64,000 nt of DNA, from NCBI GenBank assembly GCA_009809945.1, contig WTPW01004586.1, forward strand, positions 1 through 64,000. The letters are read 5' to 3'. Position numbers and translations under genes: made by a program. This document shows positions 1 through 11,844 of this stretch, piece after piece; position 1 is the stretch's first letter; the number at the start of each line of letters is the position of its first letter. The stretch comes from Gigaspora margarita (lineage: Eukaryota; Glomeromycota; Glomeromycetes; Diversisporales; Gigasporaceae). The notes under the pieces were generated by a model that saw only the letters and a program-made list of their open reading frames with translations, was not told the origin of the DNA and searched no databases.

Positions 1-346
1 AAAAAAAAACAAAACCCCGCCCTTAAACAAGAAGCCTCAACTAAAGCAATAAACTAACCATAAAAGGCGAACATCAACATGAAATCAGCTTATCTCGCAA
101 TAGTAACTGTTTCGACACTTAAGCTTAGCAATTCTGAATTCTGTGACAGACTAAGCCACATATGTCAATTACTTGACTGACTGTATACATATCTGACATC
201 AATTTAGACCATTACATGTAAAGTACCGAGCATATGAAGTGAATAAGTAAAATTCTATGCAATTGCATTACAAAATTACTAATGTTACCTGACTATGAAA
301 ATAAGATTTTGCGAGTTATATACACTTTTTTCGTCGTTTTAACAGT
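1..346. other. AT-rich sequence, no feature recognised
   Basis: I see no coding potential, repeat structure or RNA-like fold here beyond the A-run at the window edge. It ends at the target-site duplication of the element that follows. Confidence 0.5.
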
Positions 347-355
347 ATAACCTAC

Positions 356-942
356 TGGGGTGATAAATCAACTAAGAAATCAAAATTATTTCAGCAAACT
401 ATAGAATTTGATATATTGCAGATTTTTGTGTTACACAAATATTAACTTTCGATAATAGATTATAACTAATATTTTAATACATTATTAAGCGAACATTCTA
501 AGTGTTTCAACTCATTATTGAAACATGGAATTGCCTTGAAACTTTCACAAGTTGTTTATTAAAAATTCCTAAAAATAAAGCTATGTTTTAAGAGTCTCTA
601 TTAACATGTAAGTTTTAGGCATTCGTCTTGCAAAGCATTCTAAATTTCATCAATTAGAACGAAAAAACTTTACCTTAAACATGCAAGTCAAAATTAAACT
701 TGAACTTCACAAAAAAAACCAACATAGTTACTTCGATATAGCTCTGGCGGAGTGTTTTCAATCGAAAGATATTAAATAAATTAGTAAAATATCTGCGTGA
801 AAACTTTAGAATTTTACGCTTTTATTTATATTTATAAGGCTTAAGATCGATCATTTTTAATTTTACTGAGAAAAATCTGATGATAGTAAAATGATCAATA
901 TAGCTGACATAGTTTTGATTGCTTAGTTGATTTATCACCCTA
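356..942. mobile_element. MULE-like MITE with 9-bp TSD
   Basis: Terminal inverted repeats begin TGGGGTGATAAATCAAC on the left and TAGGGTGATAAATCAAC on the right, read inward. They are flanked by a perfect 9-bp direct repeat ATAACCTAC at 347-355 and 943-951. A 9-bp TSD is the usual mark of Mutator-like elements. The 587-bp interior holds no ORF, so this is non-autonomous. The superfamily call rests on TSD length only, because no transposase is present. Confidence 0.8.
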
Positions 943-951
943 ATAACCTAC

Positions 952-2440
952 ATACGAAATATAACAGGAACATAGTACGAAGTGTAGGCTCAGTTCGAGT
1001 TTTGCGTTTGTCAGCAAAATTTGGAATCTTATTGGACACTCTAATAATTTACGAAAGTCAGCTGATCAAATATAGCTAAGCCAGGATACCTGCAGTAATC
1101 CAGTCAAATCCGGTGATGAAGCCATAAATCCCAACTGAGCATATTGATATAGCAAGCTAATACCGCGTGAAATAACATTTGAGTATAATGATTCGAGTTG
1201 ACATGCATACGGGAGTATGCATAGCCAACAGATCGAAAAGATGGCTAAGCAGGAGTAAGCGCCGCAGTGGCCCGGGTCAGTCACAAGTAAGATATGGAAT
1301 CATGTGAAAATTGACTCTGGAGTACGTGTTTCAGGTGGAAACCAAATGCATGTAAGCATGATGTAAAATCACTTTCCGAAAACAGTATCACAGACGACTC
1401 CCGATCAATACCAGGAACGTATGTACATACATAAGCAAAATCTTGATTCTGATTGTATGTACAATAGTAATCTAGTTATTTTTATGACACAATAATTATC
1501 TGTATTTGTATTTAATCCTGCTTGGGGATTAACGATTATCTCATAATTGCTAAATACGAAAGTTAATAGGATATTCTGGGTTTTCTTGGATGCATTTTGC
1601 TTGGATATCACGGGACAGAAATCATGTTTGCTACCTGGAAGTCATACTTGACCTTAAGGTTAATTGCACTTCCCTCGTGATGCTGGTTATCGTTGCATTG
1701 CCCGAAGATTTCTTCGATCAGTGATGTTCAATCGGTATTCAACGTTGTATGCATGTTCAAAAAGGAATTCGCATCACTGCTTAGCCTGCTTTTAGGTCAA
1801 AATTGAGAATCTTCCATGACAAATTCAATACAACGGCTAGCATTTTTTTTTACTCATATACTCNTTATCAATAATCAGATAAATCATGCACGAATATGAT
1901 CTGAATTACATACAAATATTAAAAAAATATAATGATTTTATTATTGCCCAGTTTTTAAACAGTCAGTTAGANGAGCCTTTGACTAGTGTTNGTTACGATT
2001 ACAGTTATGACCAGTCATGACTGGTCATAACCTTTACCATTTCTAAATATAATGCTCTTTTATTTTATAACAACATATGTAAAAATTTATTTGCTTTTTT
2101 CTGAATTAAATTCAACTACTACATAGATTACCGTGTTGTCGCATAATAACGCTTATAAGCATGATGTCCTTAATTTAGTCAAAATTTGAAACTATACCCC
2201 TGTGTATCATTTTGCAATTCGTTAAAAGACATATATTACAAAATCGTTATTTACGTTCCTGGTTTTAGCGCGACTGCATCGCACAGCTACCTTATTGTTT
2301 AACCGAACATCGCTTTAACAGGTTTTTGTCTCGATTAAAGTGCATATCGATCACTATAAAAGAATGCTTTTTTTTATTATTGTCTTTCAGAAATGCACTA
2401 ACTAAATACGTTATGTACTGCATTACATGTCAAGTTGATA
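952..2440. other. AT-rich sequence without a recognised gene
   Basis: There are short ORFs on the minus strand (1066-1284, 1405-1611), but nothing in them resembles a protein family I know and they have no supporting structure. One perfect palindrome (2005-2030) is listed separately. Single ambiguous bases occur at 1864, 1972 and 1991. Confidence 0.4.
2005..2030. repeat. Perfect 26-bp palindrome
   Basis: The arm TTATGACCAGTCA is followed immediately by its exact reverse complement, with no spacer. I cannot tell whether this is a protein-binding site or the remnant of a palindromic element. Confidence 0.75.
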
Positions 2441-2448
2441 TTTTTTAT

Positions 2449-2685
2449 AGGGCCATCCCCAAATTTCTGGGTTGGATGTGTCGAATCTAGATTGGCGTTT
2501 AGCCCTAATTGTTAGCAGGTTCTATAGCAAAATTATCAGCTTGGCATTTTTTACTTAATGAATGGATACGATTTCATTAGTAAAATTGTTTATGATCCTG
2601 GGGCAAAATTGATCAATTCCGATCCGGCCGATCATAATTCTGATGCAAGCTGATATATCCTGACCCAGAATTTGGGACCCCCAGT
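2449..2685. mobile_element. Small MITE, copy 1 of the GGGTCACC family
   Basis: Inverted termini AGGGCCATCCCCAAATTTC and, from the right, GGGGGTCCCAAATTCTGG enclose about 235 bp. The interior matches, in inverted orientation, the element at 10173-10428, sharing the segment around GCTAACAATT and the block ending TTACTTAA. No ORF is present. The exact ends and the TSD are not resolved in this copy. Confidence 0.6.
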
Positions 2686-3420
2686 ATGAGTTCTACAAGT
2701 GTTAAATAGTATAATTGCTGATCATAAAAAGCACGTCATGTACAAAATTTCCATTTTATACATTTAATTCCTAATATAAATTTATAATTTTGTCTGACAC
2801 CAAGACATTATGATTGACTTTTTCTTTATATAAAACCCCTAAGTTAATTGCAAAATTATAATTTATATTAGGTATTACAGTACATTAAAAACATATAATA
2901 TGCTTTTAATGATCCCAATTCTACAATTCTACAAGCATAGAAGTGTAGAATTGCTGATCCACAATTCGAATTGTAGAATACTAAGATTACTAAAATTATT
3001 GATATTCATCAATTCCACAAGTGTAGAATTATTGGCTTATTGTAAAATTAATTCTACACGTGTGAAATTAAAAATATCTGCATATTTATACGTGATTAAA
3101 CTACATTTGCACCATAACACATGAGCTTTAGTATGGAACCAACTATTCTCAAACTTGCCTGTAATTTGCATTAACAGATTTTCTGTCCAGAACATTTCGT
3201 AATTGTACTTAAAAAGCCACTTACGCGACGTTTACTTAATGACAACATACTTTATGCAACATTATGTGGCAAATCTAGCTTATGATGTATTATCAATCAT
3301 ATTATGCGATTTATGCAAGTTGCATAAAATTATCATTCCTATTCAGGGATAACATATCTATCCCTTGATTTGAGATTATTGATCATAACATGACAATGTT
3401 ACTGAGACCGGATCAACACA
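2686..3420. other. AT-rich sequence with short inverted repeats
   Basis: A near-perfect 26-bp inverted repeat lies at 2766-2792 and 2851-2876 (core CCTAATATAAATTTATAA). The phrase ACAAGTGTAGAATT recurs in 2690-3030. These look like remnants of a small inverted-repeat element. The ORF at 2900-3124 is a by-product of the repeats. Confidence 0.4.
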
Positions 3421-3466
3421 AATATCATTACACGACCCTGGGGTGTTCGGTCATCTATGTAAATCA

Positions 3467-4040
3467 AAACTATATGTGGTGCCATATAAAAATTAATTAT
3501 TAAGGATTTTTTTAAATTTAATGATCAGGATAGTGATTGATATTGACTGGGATTATTTATCATTTTTATATATAATTTAATAGTAAAGGGTGACTTGTGT
3601 GTTTTAGATGTAAGAACGAATAGCTTTATCTTTCTTAATTATTTTAGCATAAATCGATTCTTAAACACCTTTGTTACATTAAAACTTTTTTTAACATCAA
3701 TATTTAAATTTCATACTGACTCTTTACAAAAATTCTGTTTTATGTTGTAACTACAGATTCTAAGAGAGGTATTTTATTGTAGGCAAAAAATTTAATACTA
3801 GAATACAATATTTTTAACGTAACTTTGTTATAAAGGTGTTTAAGAATCGATTTATGTTAAAATAATTGAAAAAAGTAAAACTATTCGCTCTAGACATCTA
3901 AAAACATACAAGTCATTTCTTACTATTAAATTATATATAAAAAGTGATAAATAGCCCCTAGCCACTATCTTAATCACTATTCTGATCATTAAATTCAAAA
4001 ACGCAACAATTAATTTTCATTTAATACCACATATAGTTTT
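3467..4040. repeat. Fold-back element with arms of over 200 bp
   Basis: The left arm starts AAAACTATATGTGG and its reverse complement ends the right arm at 4040. The arms match imperfectly through blocks such as TTCTTAAACACCTTTGTT around 3660 and its complement around 3835. The spacer is about 140 bp and there is no ORF. I saw no target-site duplication, so the class is open. Confidence 0.7.
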
Positions 4041-4883
4041 GTCAAACATTATTAACTGAGCCCAATGCGAACATTAAACTTGATCTTTAGCTAAAGAAGA
4101 AGTATTAATGTTCGAATATCATCTTATTCAACTAAATTGTTATACTAGCACATAAAAGAATACATATCTAAACCCAACAGTACTATACAAGACCCAAATC
4201 TCTAAAAGATACGGACCAAATCTACCATCCCTCGATCCACGCCTTCCATTTTTTTGAGCATTCGGTCTTATTCTATTATAGTTTAATAATAAAATTGATA
4301 ATATTATGGATGTTAGATGTTAATTAGATTTAATTAAAGCATCCAAACTCTTCTCAGTAAACATCAATTTTTTCGATCCTCTCATATTTTTTTTACACGT
4401 TCTTGTGATCATACTGCTATTACAATCATTATGAATACTTACTCCTATTCTACTCTTTTTTTACTTCTATTATCATCTTTACTTTCTTCCTTTACCTTTC
4501 TAACATCTCTTTATACTTTCTTTCCTCCACTTTACTTGGTCATATTACTCACTGCATTAACACGATGCGTTATCTTGTTAATATCTAAATTTAATCAAAA
4601 CTTGAGTAATAAGCAATATTTACAAATTGATTGATAAGAAAATAACTGGTTTCTTGCTGAATTTATCTAAATTAGAGGTTCTATTCGAATAACCGTTTAT
4701 AAATAGCGTTGGTCTTACTGTTTGTTAAAAATATATGATTTAAATTAATTTTCTTTAATAAAAAAATGCTGTGTACTTGTGTATGAGATCGAATAAAGCT
4801 GAATCAGCATCAGTTGTATTGATTCGATGTATTTTCATTGTTGTATTTATAATGTTAATATTGACATGTTTCATTAGGGATTG
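4041..4883. other. AT-rich sequence without a recognised gene
   Basis: This sequence lies between the fold-back element and the LTR element. The short hydrophobic ORF at 4431-4634 comes from a T-rich tract, and I would not call it a gene. Confidence 0.4.
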
Positions 4884-4887
4884 ACAT

Positions 4888-5334
4888 TGTGAGACCAGAA
4901 ATGTGACCTGCAGCAGACACGTTTCTACGTGACCCAAGAAGCCCGAAATTGGGGAATTCTGAGAATCGAGAAAATGTAAGAGATCAAGGTATTATCAGCA
5001 TAATTACGAATAAAGATAATAATGCTGATAATGATTAAGCAGTTTAATAAGGGTATGCTAAGGAACACATTGATAAAGTAAATTCCTGCACATGTAAAAA
5101 GTTGTTTTTACGATTATAAATAAAGGCCTTTTGGCCCTTTGGGAACAACAGTTAAGACCCGCTTTCCTTACTAATAAAGTACCTAAGTCATAAATATTAT
5201 AAACCACATTCCTTTATTAACCACTCGCCAAATCTAATACACCTCTTTCGATTTTTGATTTCGACCCTTTGTATTCTGTCAGTCGGTTACCTAACTGCTG
5301 CGGAACGATTGACTGACTGACTCCTAATTTCTCA
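4888..5334 (+). repeat. 5' LTR
   Basis: This is the upstream copy of the direct repeat. It contains an AATAAAGGCC block (near 5121) that could act as a polyadenylation signal. It is slightly longer than the 3' copy because of extra bases just inside its 5' end. Confidence 0.88.
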
Positions 5335-5758
5335 TTTTGGTGGTGACTGTGAGATTCAAAACGAAACGTTGACTACCCCCAGATACAACAACTTAAGGAG
5401 TAAAGAGACCATCTCTGACAAGTTAGAAGTCAATTTCAAGGGATCTGTAAGCTGTGTGAAATAGCCTGGTGCTGGCATGTAAATAAGTACTGCACAAGGA
5501 GAAAAAATGGCAAGATAAAGTAGATGCTGCTAGAAAGTAGTCTCTTGATGGTTGTTGCAAAAAAAAAAAATTTCAAAAAGCTGAAAAACGGAAAGACAAG
5601 AAACGGAAGCCCCAATGGCATACACTCAAATCTTCAATCCTGGAAGAAAGCCCTTGCCAAGAAGAAGAAAAAAGAGTTAGAAAAAAGAAGCAAGATATTT
5701 ATGACTACCCCCCAAATGAATTTTTATACCTGGGAGGTATAAAATAAGCTGGGAGGAA

Positions 5759-6177
5759 TGTGAGACCAGAAATGTGACCGAAATTTGAGATACTAGAGGA
5801 ATTCTAGAAATCGAGGAAATGTAAAGGATCAAGGTATTATCAGCATAATAACAAATAAAGATAATAATTCTGATAATGATTAAGCGGTTTAATAAGGGTA
5901 TGCTAAGGATCACATTGATAAAGTAAATTCTTGCACATGTAAATAGTTGTTTTTATAATTATAAATAAAGGCCTTTTGGCCCTTTGGGAACGACAGTTAA
6001 GACCCACTTTCGTTACGAATAAAGTACCTAAGTCATAAATATTATAAACTACTCCTTTATTAACTACTCACCAAATCTAACACACATCTTTCGATTTTTG
6101 ATTTCAACCCTTTGTATTCTGTCAGTCAGTTACCCGACTGCTGCAGAACGATTGACTGACCAACTCCCAATTTCTCA
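5759..6177 (+). repeat. 3' LTR
   Basis: This is the downstream copy of the direct repeat, beginning right after the purine-rich tract and ending TTTCTCA before the ACAT duplication. It shares the AATAAAGGCC block and the subterminal GACTGACTGAC-like stretch with the 5' LTR. Confidence 0.88.
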
Positions 6178-6181
6178 ACAT

Positions 6182-6719
6182 ATACTATTGTGAGCCACAG
6201 AAATATACCCTAGTAGCTAGCAGTAATTAAAGTGTCACAGTACAAAATTAGTGGTCATGAAGATCAATTACTACCTTTGGGTTTCCCATGTCAAATTAGT
6301 TTTAATGGTTATAACTAGAAATTGCATATGCGGGCAGCTTCACCGCCCGTTGCAGCTAACAAATAATAATTAGATATAACAGATGGTGTCATGATGTTGC
6401 TAGTTACTGATAATTTAATACTTTTTTAAATTTTTTAAAATATTTTAAATTTACTCTTTTATTTATGAAAATAGAATAATTTGGCACTTTGTGCACAAGA
6501 TAGTTAAAAAAATATAAGTAGAAAAGTATATGAACAACCTTTATATGACTCTTCGCTTGGCCAATTTGATTCTGTTCTTTTTTTTTACATTATAAACATT
6601 GTTGACAAATTGGTTTATTACTTTCAGCCTTGCTTCGCTTAGACATTTTCAAAGTTCAATTTAATATTAAATTACAATGTGCCATTTTTTTTATATCTTG
6701 ATCTTGGCCTCGCTTCACT
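6182..6719. other. AT-rich sequence, no gene seen
   Basis: This is AT-rich spacer between the LTR element and the SINE. A phrase resembling TTGCTTCGCTT recurs near 6550, 6635 and 6708. The last of these supplies the target site of the SINE. Confidence 0.4.
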
Positions 6720-6731
6720 CGGCCTCATTTC

Positions 6732-7711
6732 TTTTTTTTTTTATGTCAAAGTTACTGCTATGGGAAAAGGCTTTTATTTAAGTAAAGTCAGATCACAGGT
6801 GCCTCCAGGGGCGCCCTAACATTTGTTACATAGACAAGAGTACAACAAGCCACACGTACAACTTTTGGTTGTCTAATTTAAGTAGTTCGTCTGAAGGTTC
6901 TACACTAGTTGCCATACCTGCAACCCAACTAGGGGGTTACCTATTTAAACCCTCTGATCTATGCTTCTCCTGCCAAATTCTCCTTGTATCACCGGTACAG
7001 TCCTCTGTTATATAAGGCAGTCAAGGCCAGTTCTGGATGCTTGCAGAATCCCCTTAGGACTAGTTTATCCTCGCGGCATACTTGGTAGAGCACTCCCTGT
7101 CCCACACAGGTATTACCTATGCTTCGGTAACTTACGCTACAGCTTTACCTATATACTTGCAGTCAGGGCTAACCATTAAACCGCTACTGTTACCTACTTC
7201 TGCCCTTGTTGAGGTTCACTCCAATCCTGGTACCCACCACAACCTTCCTATCAGTCCTTCCCCAGGTCCCCAAACTTCCAAACTAGTTAGCCTGGAAGGG
7301 TCGGTCAGCCTGGCTTTAGGTGCTGAATGGACTCCCTCCTCTTGGTACATGCTGCCGAAACACATGTCCTTTTCCTCCGGTGTGACTCCGGCGGCCAGGT
7401 TGGTGGACCCCCTCCTTGAGGATCTTGCTGTCTGGTTCTCTGGCTCCAGTTTCTGATATTCCAATTATGGTTAGCACTGTTAAAGATCTTTGCTACTTTC
7501 TTACTTGGGACTTCCAAACGGGTATCCATTTTCTGATCCTTGGATTTTGTGCGCCTGACGGCTTCCATTTAAGATAGTGTACCAAAGGACCAACGAGGAG
7601 AAATGGTACCATAACACAGGCCTAATTTCCAAAGCGTCACCAGTGGGATTTGAACTCTAGACCTGCCGCTTGGGGGTGACAACTTATCAACTTATCTAAG
7701 TTGCCATACCC
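6732..7711 (-). mobile_element. tRNA-headed SINE, family S1, full-length copy
   Basis: On the minus strand the 980-bp unit starts with a tRNA-like head. A degenerate A box lies around 7690-7707, and a good B box (GAGTTCAAATCCC) at 7645-7657. It ends in an A-rich tail, seen as the T-run after 6731. A 12-bp direct repeat CGGCCTCATTTC lies at 6720-6731 and 7712-7723, as expected for LINE-driven retroposition. Related copies occur at 25137-26123, 46547-47563 and 49562-50396. The ORFs inside it are not conserved in those copies. It is long for a SINE, and the body between the head and tail has no recognised origin. Confidence 0.85.
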
Positions 7712-7822
7712 CGGCCTCATTTCAAACTTTATACCTTTTCAATTTATTAATAATAATATCGTAATATTTGAGTTGCTAATTAGGTTAGATAAATATGATT
7801 TAGTAGTTAGGCGAACTAATAG

Positions 7823-8047
7823 ATTCTGTGTTTTACATTACACCTCCAGTGGCCCCCTCTCCCTCATAGTAAAAAAATTTAGATAAATATACATAGGGCT
7901 TCAGGATATTTCAGAAAATTTTACATAGTCACGTAACAATTCGAAAAATTTTTTTTTTGAAAAAAAAATTTTAAAAAATTTTACTATGTGAACCACCTTC
8001 TCCCCTCCCTCTTCTAGAGAGAAAAGGGGTAATGTAAAACACAGAAT
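7823..8047. mobile_element. Small MITE
   Basis: Inverted termini ATTCTGTGTTTTACATTAC (left) and their complement (right end at 8047) enclose about 225 bp. A second inner inverted block around TTTTACTATG suggests that most of the unit folds back. No ORF is present and the TSD is not resolved. Confidence 0.65.
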
Positions 8048-8169
8048 AAAGTTGGTCTCACCTTAACATTCTTTCCTTTTATGAAAGAGAAGAGCAAAAA
8101 TAAATAAATAATTAATTATATAATGTATTCATTCAAGAAAAAGAACTTCGTATGTACAGTACATATAAT

Positions 8170-8450
8170 TTTTACAACCAAAATTCTCGTGGTCTAGTGA
8201 TTAGATATGCATTATTGTATGCAGAGATCACAAATCCGAATTTTTCGTTTACTAATTCCCAGATTCCTATTTGGTCGAATGCAAATTTTGTCCTCATTGA
8301 ATGAAATAAATTACTAGTCGAATGGCTTAAAAATTAATATAAAAAAGTATCGATTTTATTGATTGATTTGTAATGGTTATTTCAAAAAGTAAAATATGTT
8401 TATTTAAATATTTCTTCTTACTTATTAATACTAGTTCTCTAGCTTCTGGT
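8170..8450 (+). repeat. tRNA-Glu-like SINE, family S2, copy 1
   Basis: The stretch at about 8186-8250 reads like a tRNA: an A-box-like TGGTCTAGTGATTAG is followed about 35 bases later by a decayed B box ending AAATCC. The A box resembles tRNA-Glu. Homologous sequence continues to about 8450 and is shared with 34745-35040. The flank just upstream (from about 8090) is shared with 32575-32645, where a 2-kb element has split the second copy. No poly-A tail is visible. Confidence 0.6.
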
Positions 8451-8454
8451 AAAT

Positions 8455-9500
8455 TACAAATTATGCGAATTATGCGGACCTAGGATTAGGGTTAAAAAAT
8501 TTTGCTGCCCAAATATCAAGATCCGTTTATAACCAAAAATTTAGTCTATGAAACTGTTTTACTGTTATTTATACAAATAATATTTTCGAACTCTAACCTA
8601 ATTGCAAGATTTTATCCTAATCTAAAAGCACAGAATTTTACTAGAAGTTTAGTGTTCTAATTTTTGCCCATGTCAAAATTACAAGCATGTATGTACGTAT
8701 GTTACGTACAACCAATAGTGTGTTGGCATATAATCGTTATACCAATGCTATAAAAGTTCTGGTATAATAAATAATTGTTATTGCATTCGGATCTATTAAT
8801 TTTAAAGTGTAGATACTATGATAGTTTAGCCAGCATTATTGACATGATCCTACTCGGAATTAGCCAACGTTAGAGTATAATATAGGCGACTTGATAACAC
8901 ATTCTGTGTAACTTAATCTGTGTAACGTCATTTGGCAAATAGAACCTTCTTTATACGAGAGAATGGATAAATTATGCGAGATTATGCGAATTTCTTTAAA
9001 TTATGCGAAATGCATATTTTATGTGCTATAAGGTGAATTATGCGGATATTATCCCGGATCATAATCCTGGACGCTCTAGTCAAAATGCACGAATCCGAAA
9101 GTCATGTGATCTCTGTTTGTACTACATTACACGTGACTGGTCAGAAGGGTCGGAATCCGGGTTGGAGGGTGGCATTAGCAAAAGTGGGGGATGAAAATAG
9201 CAATTCTCATTAATTTATTTATTTATTTATTTAATAAACATTAAAAGCTTATCTAAAAACTAAATATATAAGCTGGATTAAACCAATAACATCTCCAACA
9301 TTATATAAAAGTCTAAAATATTAAATTGTTTTTTTTAGAAAAAATACAAGAATTATAGTTTGATTTTTTTAAATAATTTAGCTTTGTTTATAAATTTAGT
9401 TAAATAAATTATATTCTTTATTATTTTGCTATTAATAATTTTTTAAATAATTTATTAAAAATGAAAATTAAAAAACAAATAAAAGAAGTTTAAAAGTATA
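8455..9500. other. AT-rich sequence with ATTATGCG phrases
   Basis: The octamer ATTATGCG occurs repeatedly near 8460-8480 and 8960-9050, which hints at the edges of an inverted or duplicated element. No convincing gene is present; the ORF at 9003-9194 runs over these repeats. An ATTT tetranucleotide run lies at about 9213-9232. Confidence 0.4.
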
Positions 9501-9510
9501 ATTTAAGAGA

Positions 9511-9640
9511 GAAAATAAGAGAAAGAAAATAATTGCAAAAAGAGAAAGTGAGTATAAAAAAGAGAGAGAAAGAAAAAGAAAGAGAGAGAGAAAGAGAGAG
9601 AAAGAGAGAGAAAAGAAGAGGGAGTGAGAGAAAAATTTGT
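9511..9640. repeat. Homopurine (GA)n-type tract
   Basis: About 130 bases consist almost only of A and G on the plus strand, mostly GAGAGAAA variants. Minus-strand ORFs over it (9468-9656, 9503-9730) are Ser/Leu/Phe low-complexity artefacts. Confidence 0.85.
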
Positions 9641-9729
9641 TTTTATTTGAGAGCATAAAAAAGTTTTTGAGAACATTAAATTAAATAAATATGTTCTTAT
9701 GAGAACATAAATTTCAAAACAGATTTCCA

Positions 9730-9800
9730 ATACTGGGCTAAATGCTGACCTAGATCTGACACATCTGATCCAGAATTTTGGTGACCCTCCTGAAAATTCG
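9730..9800. mobile_element. Fragment of the GGGTCACC MITE family
   Basis: The block ending CAGAATTTTGGTGACCCTC matches the right end of the element at 10173-10428. The left part is missing, so this is a solo end. Confidence 0.55.
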
Positions 9801-10172
9801 TATAGTTTACTAGAGAGTTAAGTGGTATGTACAAATCTAAGAATCTGATTGGAAGATCAAAACTTGTGTCTTTAGATTTCTATATTTGTCTTGTGCATAC
9901 TGTATATTGATGTGTATAAGGGTATATTTTTATAAAATTATTCATGATGAATTTAATTTACTTTACCGGTTATTGATTAAACTAAAAGGAGTAGAAGGCA
10001 AATAGTTTAAATCACAAGGGTTTGAGTTACTTTAAAATGATTTTTTTATAATTTGCATATCATCATCAGTGATATTGATGTCATAATTAATAATACTAAT
10101 ATAGTTACATAAATCATCATACTAATATGTATAGTTGGGGTAGTATATAGTTGAACTAACTAATCGGATGCA

Positions 10173-10428
10173 ACTTGTACAGGGTGATCACCAAAATTCT
10201 GGGTTGGATACATTAGAGTGCATCAGAATCATAATCAGATAGATTGGAATTGAGCAATTTTGACCCAAGATCATAAAAAAATTTACTAATGCAATCATAT
10301 CCATTCCTTAAGTAAAAAATGCCCAGCTGATAATTTTGTTATAGAATCTGCTAACAATTAGAAATAAATGCCAACCTAAATCTGATGCATATATCCTGGA
10401 ATTTTGGTGACCCTCTTGTAAAATTTAG
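10173..10428. mobile_element. GGGTCACC MITE, copy 2, with 9-bp TSD
   Basis: Inverted termini around AGGGTGATCACCAAAATTC lie inside TCGGATGCA (10164-10172) and TCAGATGCA (10429-10437), an 8-of-9 match. The sister array unit has the unoccupied site, which supports the boundaries. The 9-bp duplication suggests a MULE-type origin. It has no ORF. Confidence 0.72.
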
Positions 10429-10788
10429 TCAGATGCAGTAATTCAGTCTGCAGCTATCAGTACTATAATCATTAATTGGATGATCAAAGCTTGTAAGTTT
10501 AGATTACTGTAATTGTGTGTATATATTAATTTGCATATAGATATGTTTCTATAATATTATTTGTGATAAATTTAATTTACTTAACTAGTCATTGATTAAA
10601 CTAAGAAAAAGATAATATCTGTAAGGATATAGATAGCAAAATTATTTAAATCATGATGTTTTGAATTGATTTAATATTGCTTTAAAATGATTTTTTTTAT
10701 GATTTAAATTATCCGGTAGTATTAATGTCATGATTAATAATATTAATTTAGTTACATAATTAATTATACTAATACATTTGGTTAGAAT

Positions 10789-11749
10789 TAGGGCTGTTAA
10801 GTGGTCTGATTCAAACTGATGGACCGCCAGTCCGTTCTAGGACTGGGCCAGTCCTGTCTTTTTTGAAACAAACCGAAAAAACTGTCAGTCCTAATAACAG
10901 TTATTATTAAATCATTGTTATAGATAAATTATAGATAAAATCATAATCTGATTCTGTAATTTTTTGCGATATTTAACATGTACACAATAAATGAAATATC
11001 TAACTATAGTTGTGAGGAAACTTTTATTGAGTTGACATAAAGTCATAATGATAGGTTAAGCCAATAACTGGTCTAAATTTGAAAAAACTAAATTTCTTAT
11101 TGTGTAAATCAGGTGTAGGGCCGTTAATCAGTTTGAATAAACCCGCAGTTCTGCAGTCTGTTTTAGGACTGGGACATTCTAGCCTTTATAGAGAGGACCA
11201 AAAAGACTATTAGTACTAATATAGTTAGTACTAAATTATTGTAATGAACATATATAGCCTAATTTTTTGACTTATTGGGTTCAGATTATTAGCACTGTTA
11301 CAAATATACAATATATGTAAAGTTGATTTTTAGAGCCTTAGACAACAATAATAAATTTAAATATTTTTTTTAACAAGAATTAGATATACAAATCGAACAT
11401 TTTTAACTAAAATGATTGCCTAGATTTACTTCAGGACAGGGTTCAAAATTTATGCATTGTTATCACTAATAATAATAGACAGGTTTAAATATTGGTTAGA
11501 GGTGCTTTAATGCAATTAAATGAGTAATAAACTAATAATTTGAATGGAGTCTATAATAATAACTGTAATAATATATAATAATTAACATGTTGGTGTAATT
11601 TATGTAGTATTTAATTAATCTTATAATCAGTCTGTCCATTCTTATACTGATCGGTCCTAATCGGTCCTGGATCACAGTCTGGTCCAACTTTTTAAAAGAC
11701 CGCTGGTCTTTGGATCAAGATGGACCGGACAGACCAATTAACAGCCCTA
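10789..11749. mobile_element. hAT element, non-autonomous
   Basis: Termini TAGGGCTGTTAAGTGG and, from the right, TAGGGCTGTTAATTGG are classic hAT ends. They are flanked by a perfect 8-bp duplication GTTAGAAT (10781-10788, 11750-11757). No transposase ORF is visible in the 961 bp. A second, diverged copy of the left end starts near 11115 in the same orientation, so the element contains an internal duplication of its terminus. Confidence 0.9.
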
Positions 11750-11844
11750 GTTAGAATATATAATTTATTTAGTAAAAAGTAAGATATTATAGTTAAACTA
11801 ACTAATCAGATGCAATAATTCTATCTGCAGCCATTAGCACTATA

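Larger units (their letters stand above)
4888..6177 (+). mobile_element. Compact LTR retrotransposon (TRIM-like)
   Basis: Two direct repeats of 447 and 419 bp, each starting TGTGAGACC and ending TTTCTCA, flank a 424-bp interior. The whole element is bounded by the 4-bp direct repeat ACAT (4884-4887, 6178-6181). A purine-rich stretch (AAGCTGGGAGGAA) immediately before the 3' LTR is a plausible polypurine tract and sets the plus orientation. The interior carries only a Lys-rich 72-codon ORF (5524-5742) and lacks protease, reverse transcriptase, RNase H and integrase. The element is therefore non-autonomous, of TRIM size. The LTRs differ at a modest number of positions, so the insertion is old but recognisable. 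Confidence 0.9.

Noticed and set aside
7082..7568. Three overlapping ORFs of 80-124 codons on both strands
   Set aside because: They lie inside the S1 SINE body, which is less AT-rich than its surroundings; the frames are not kept in the other S1 copies.
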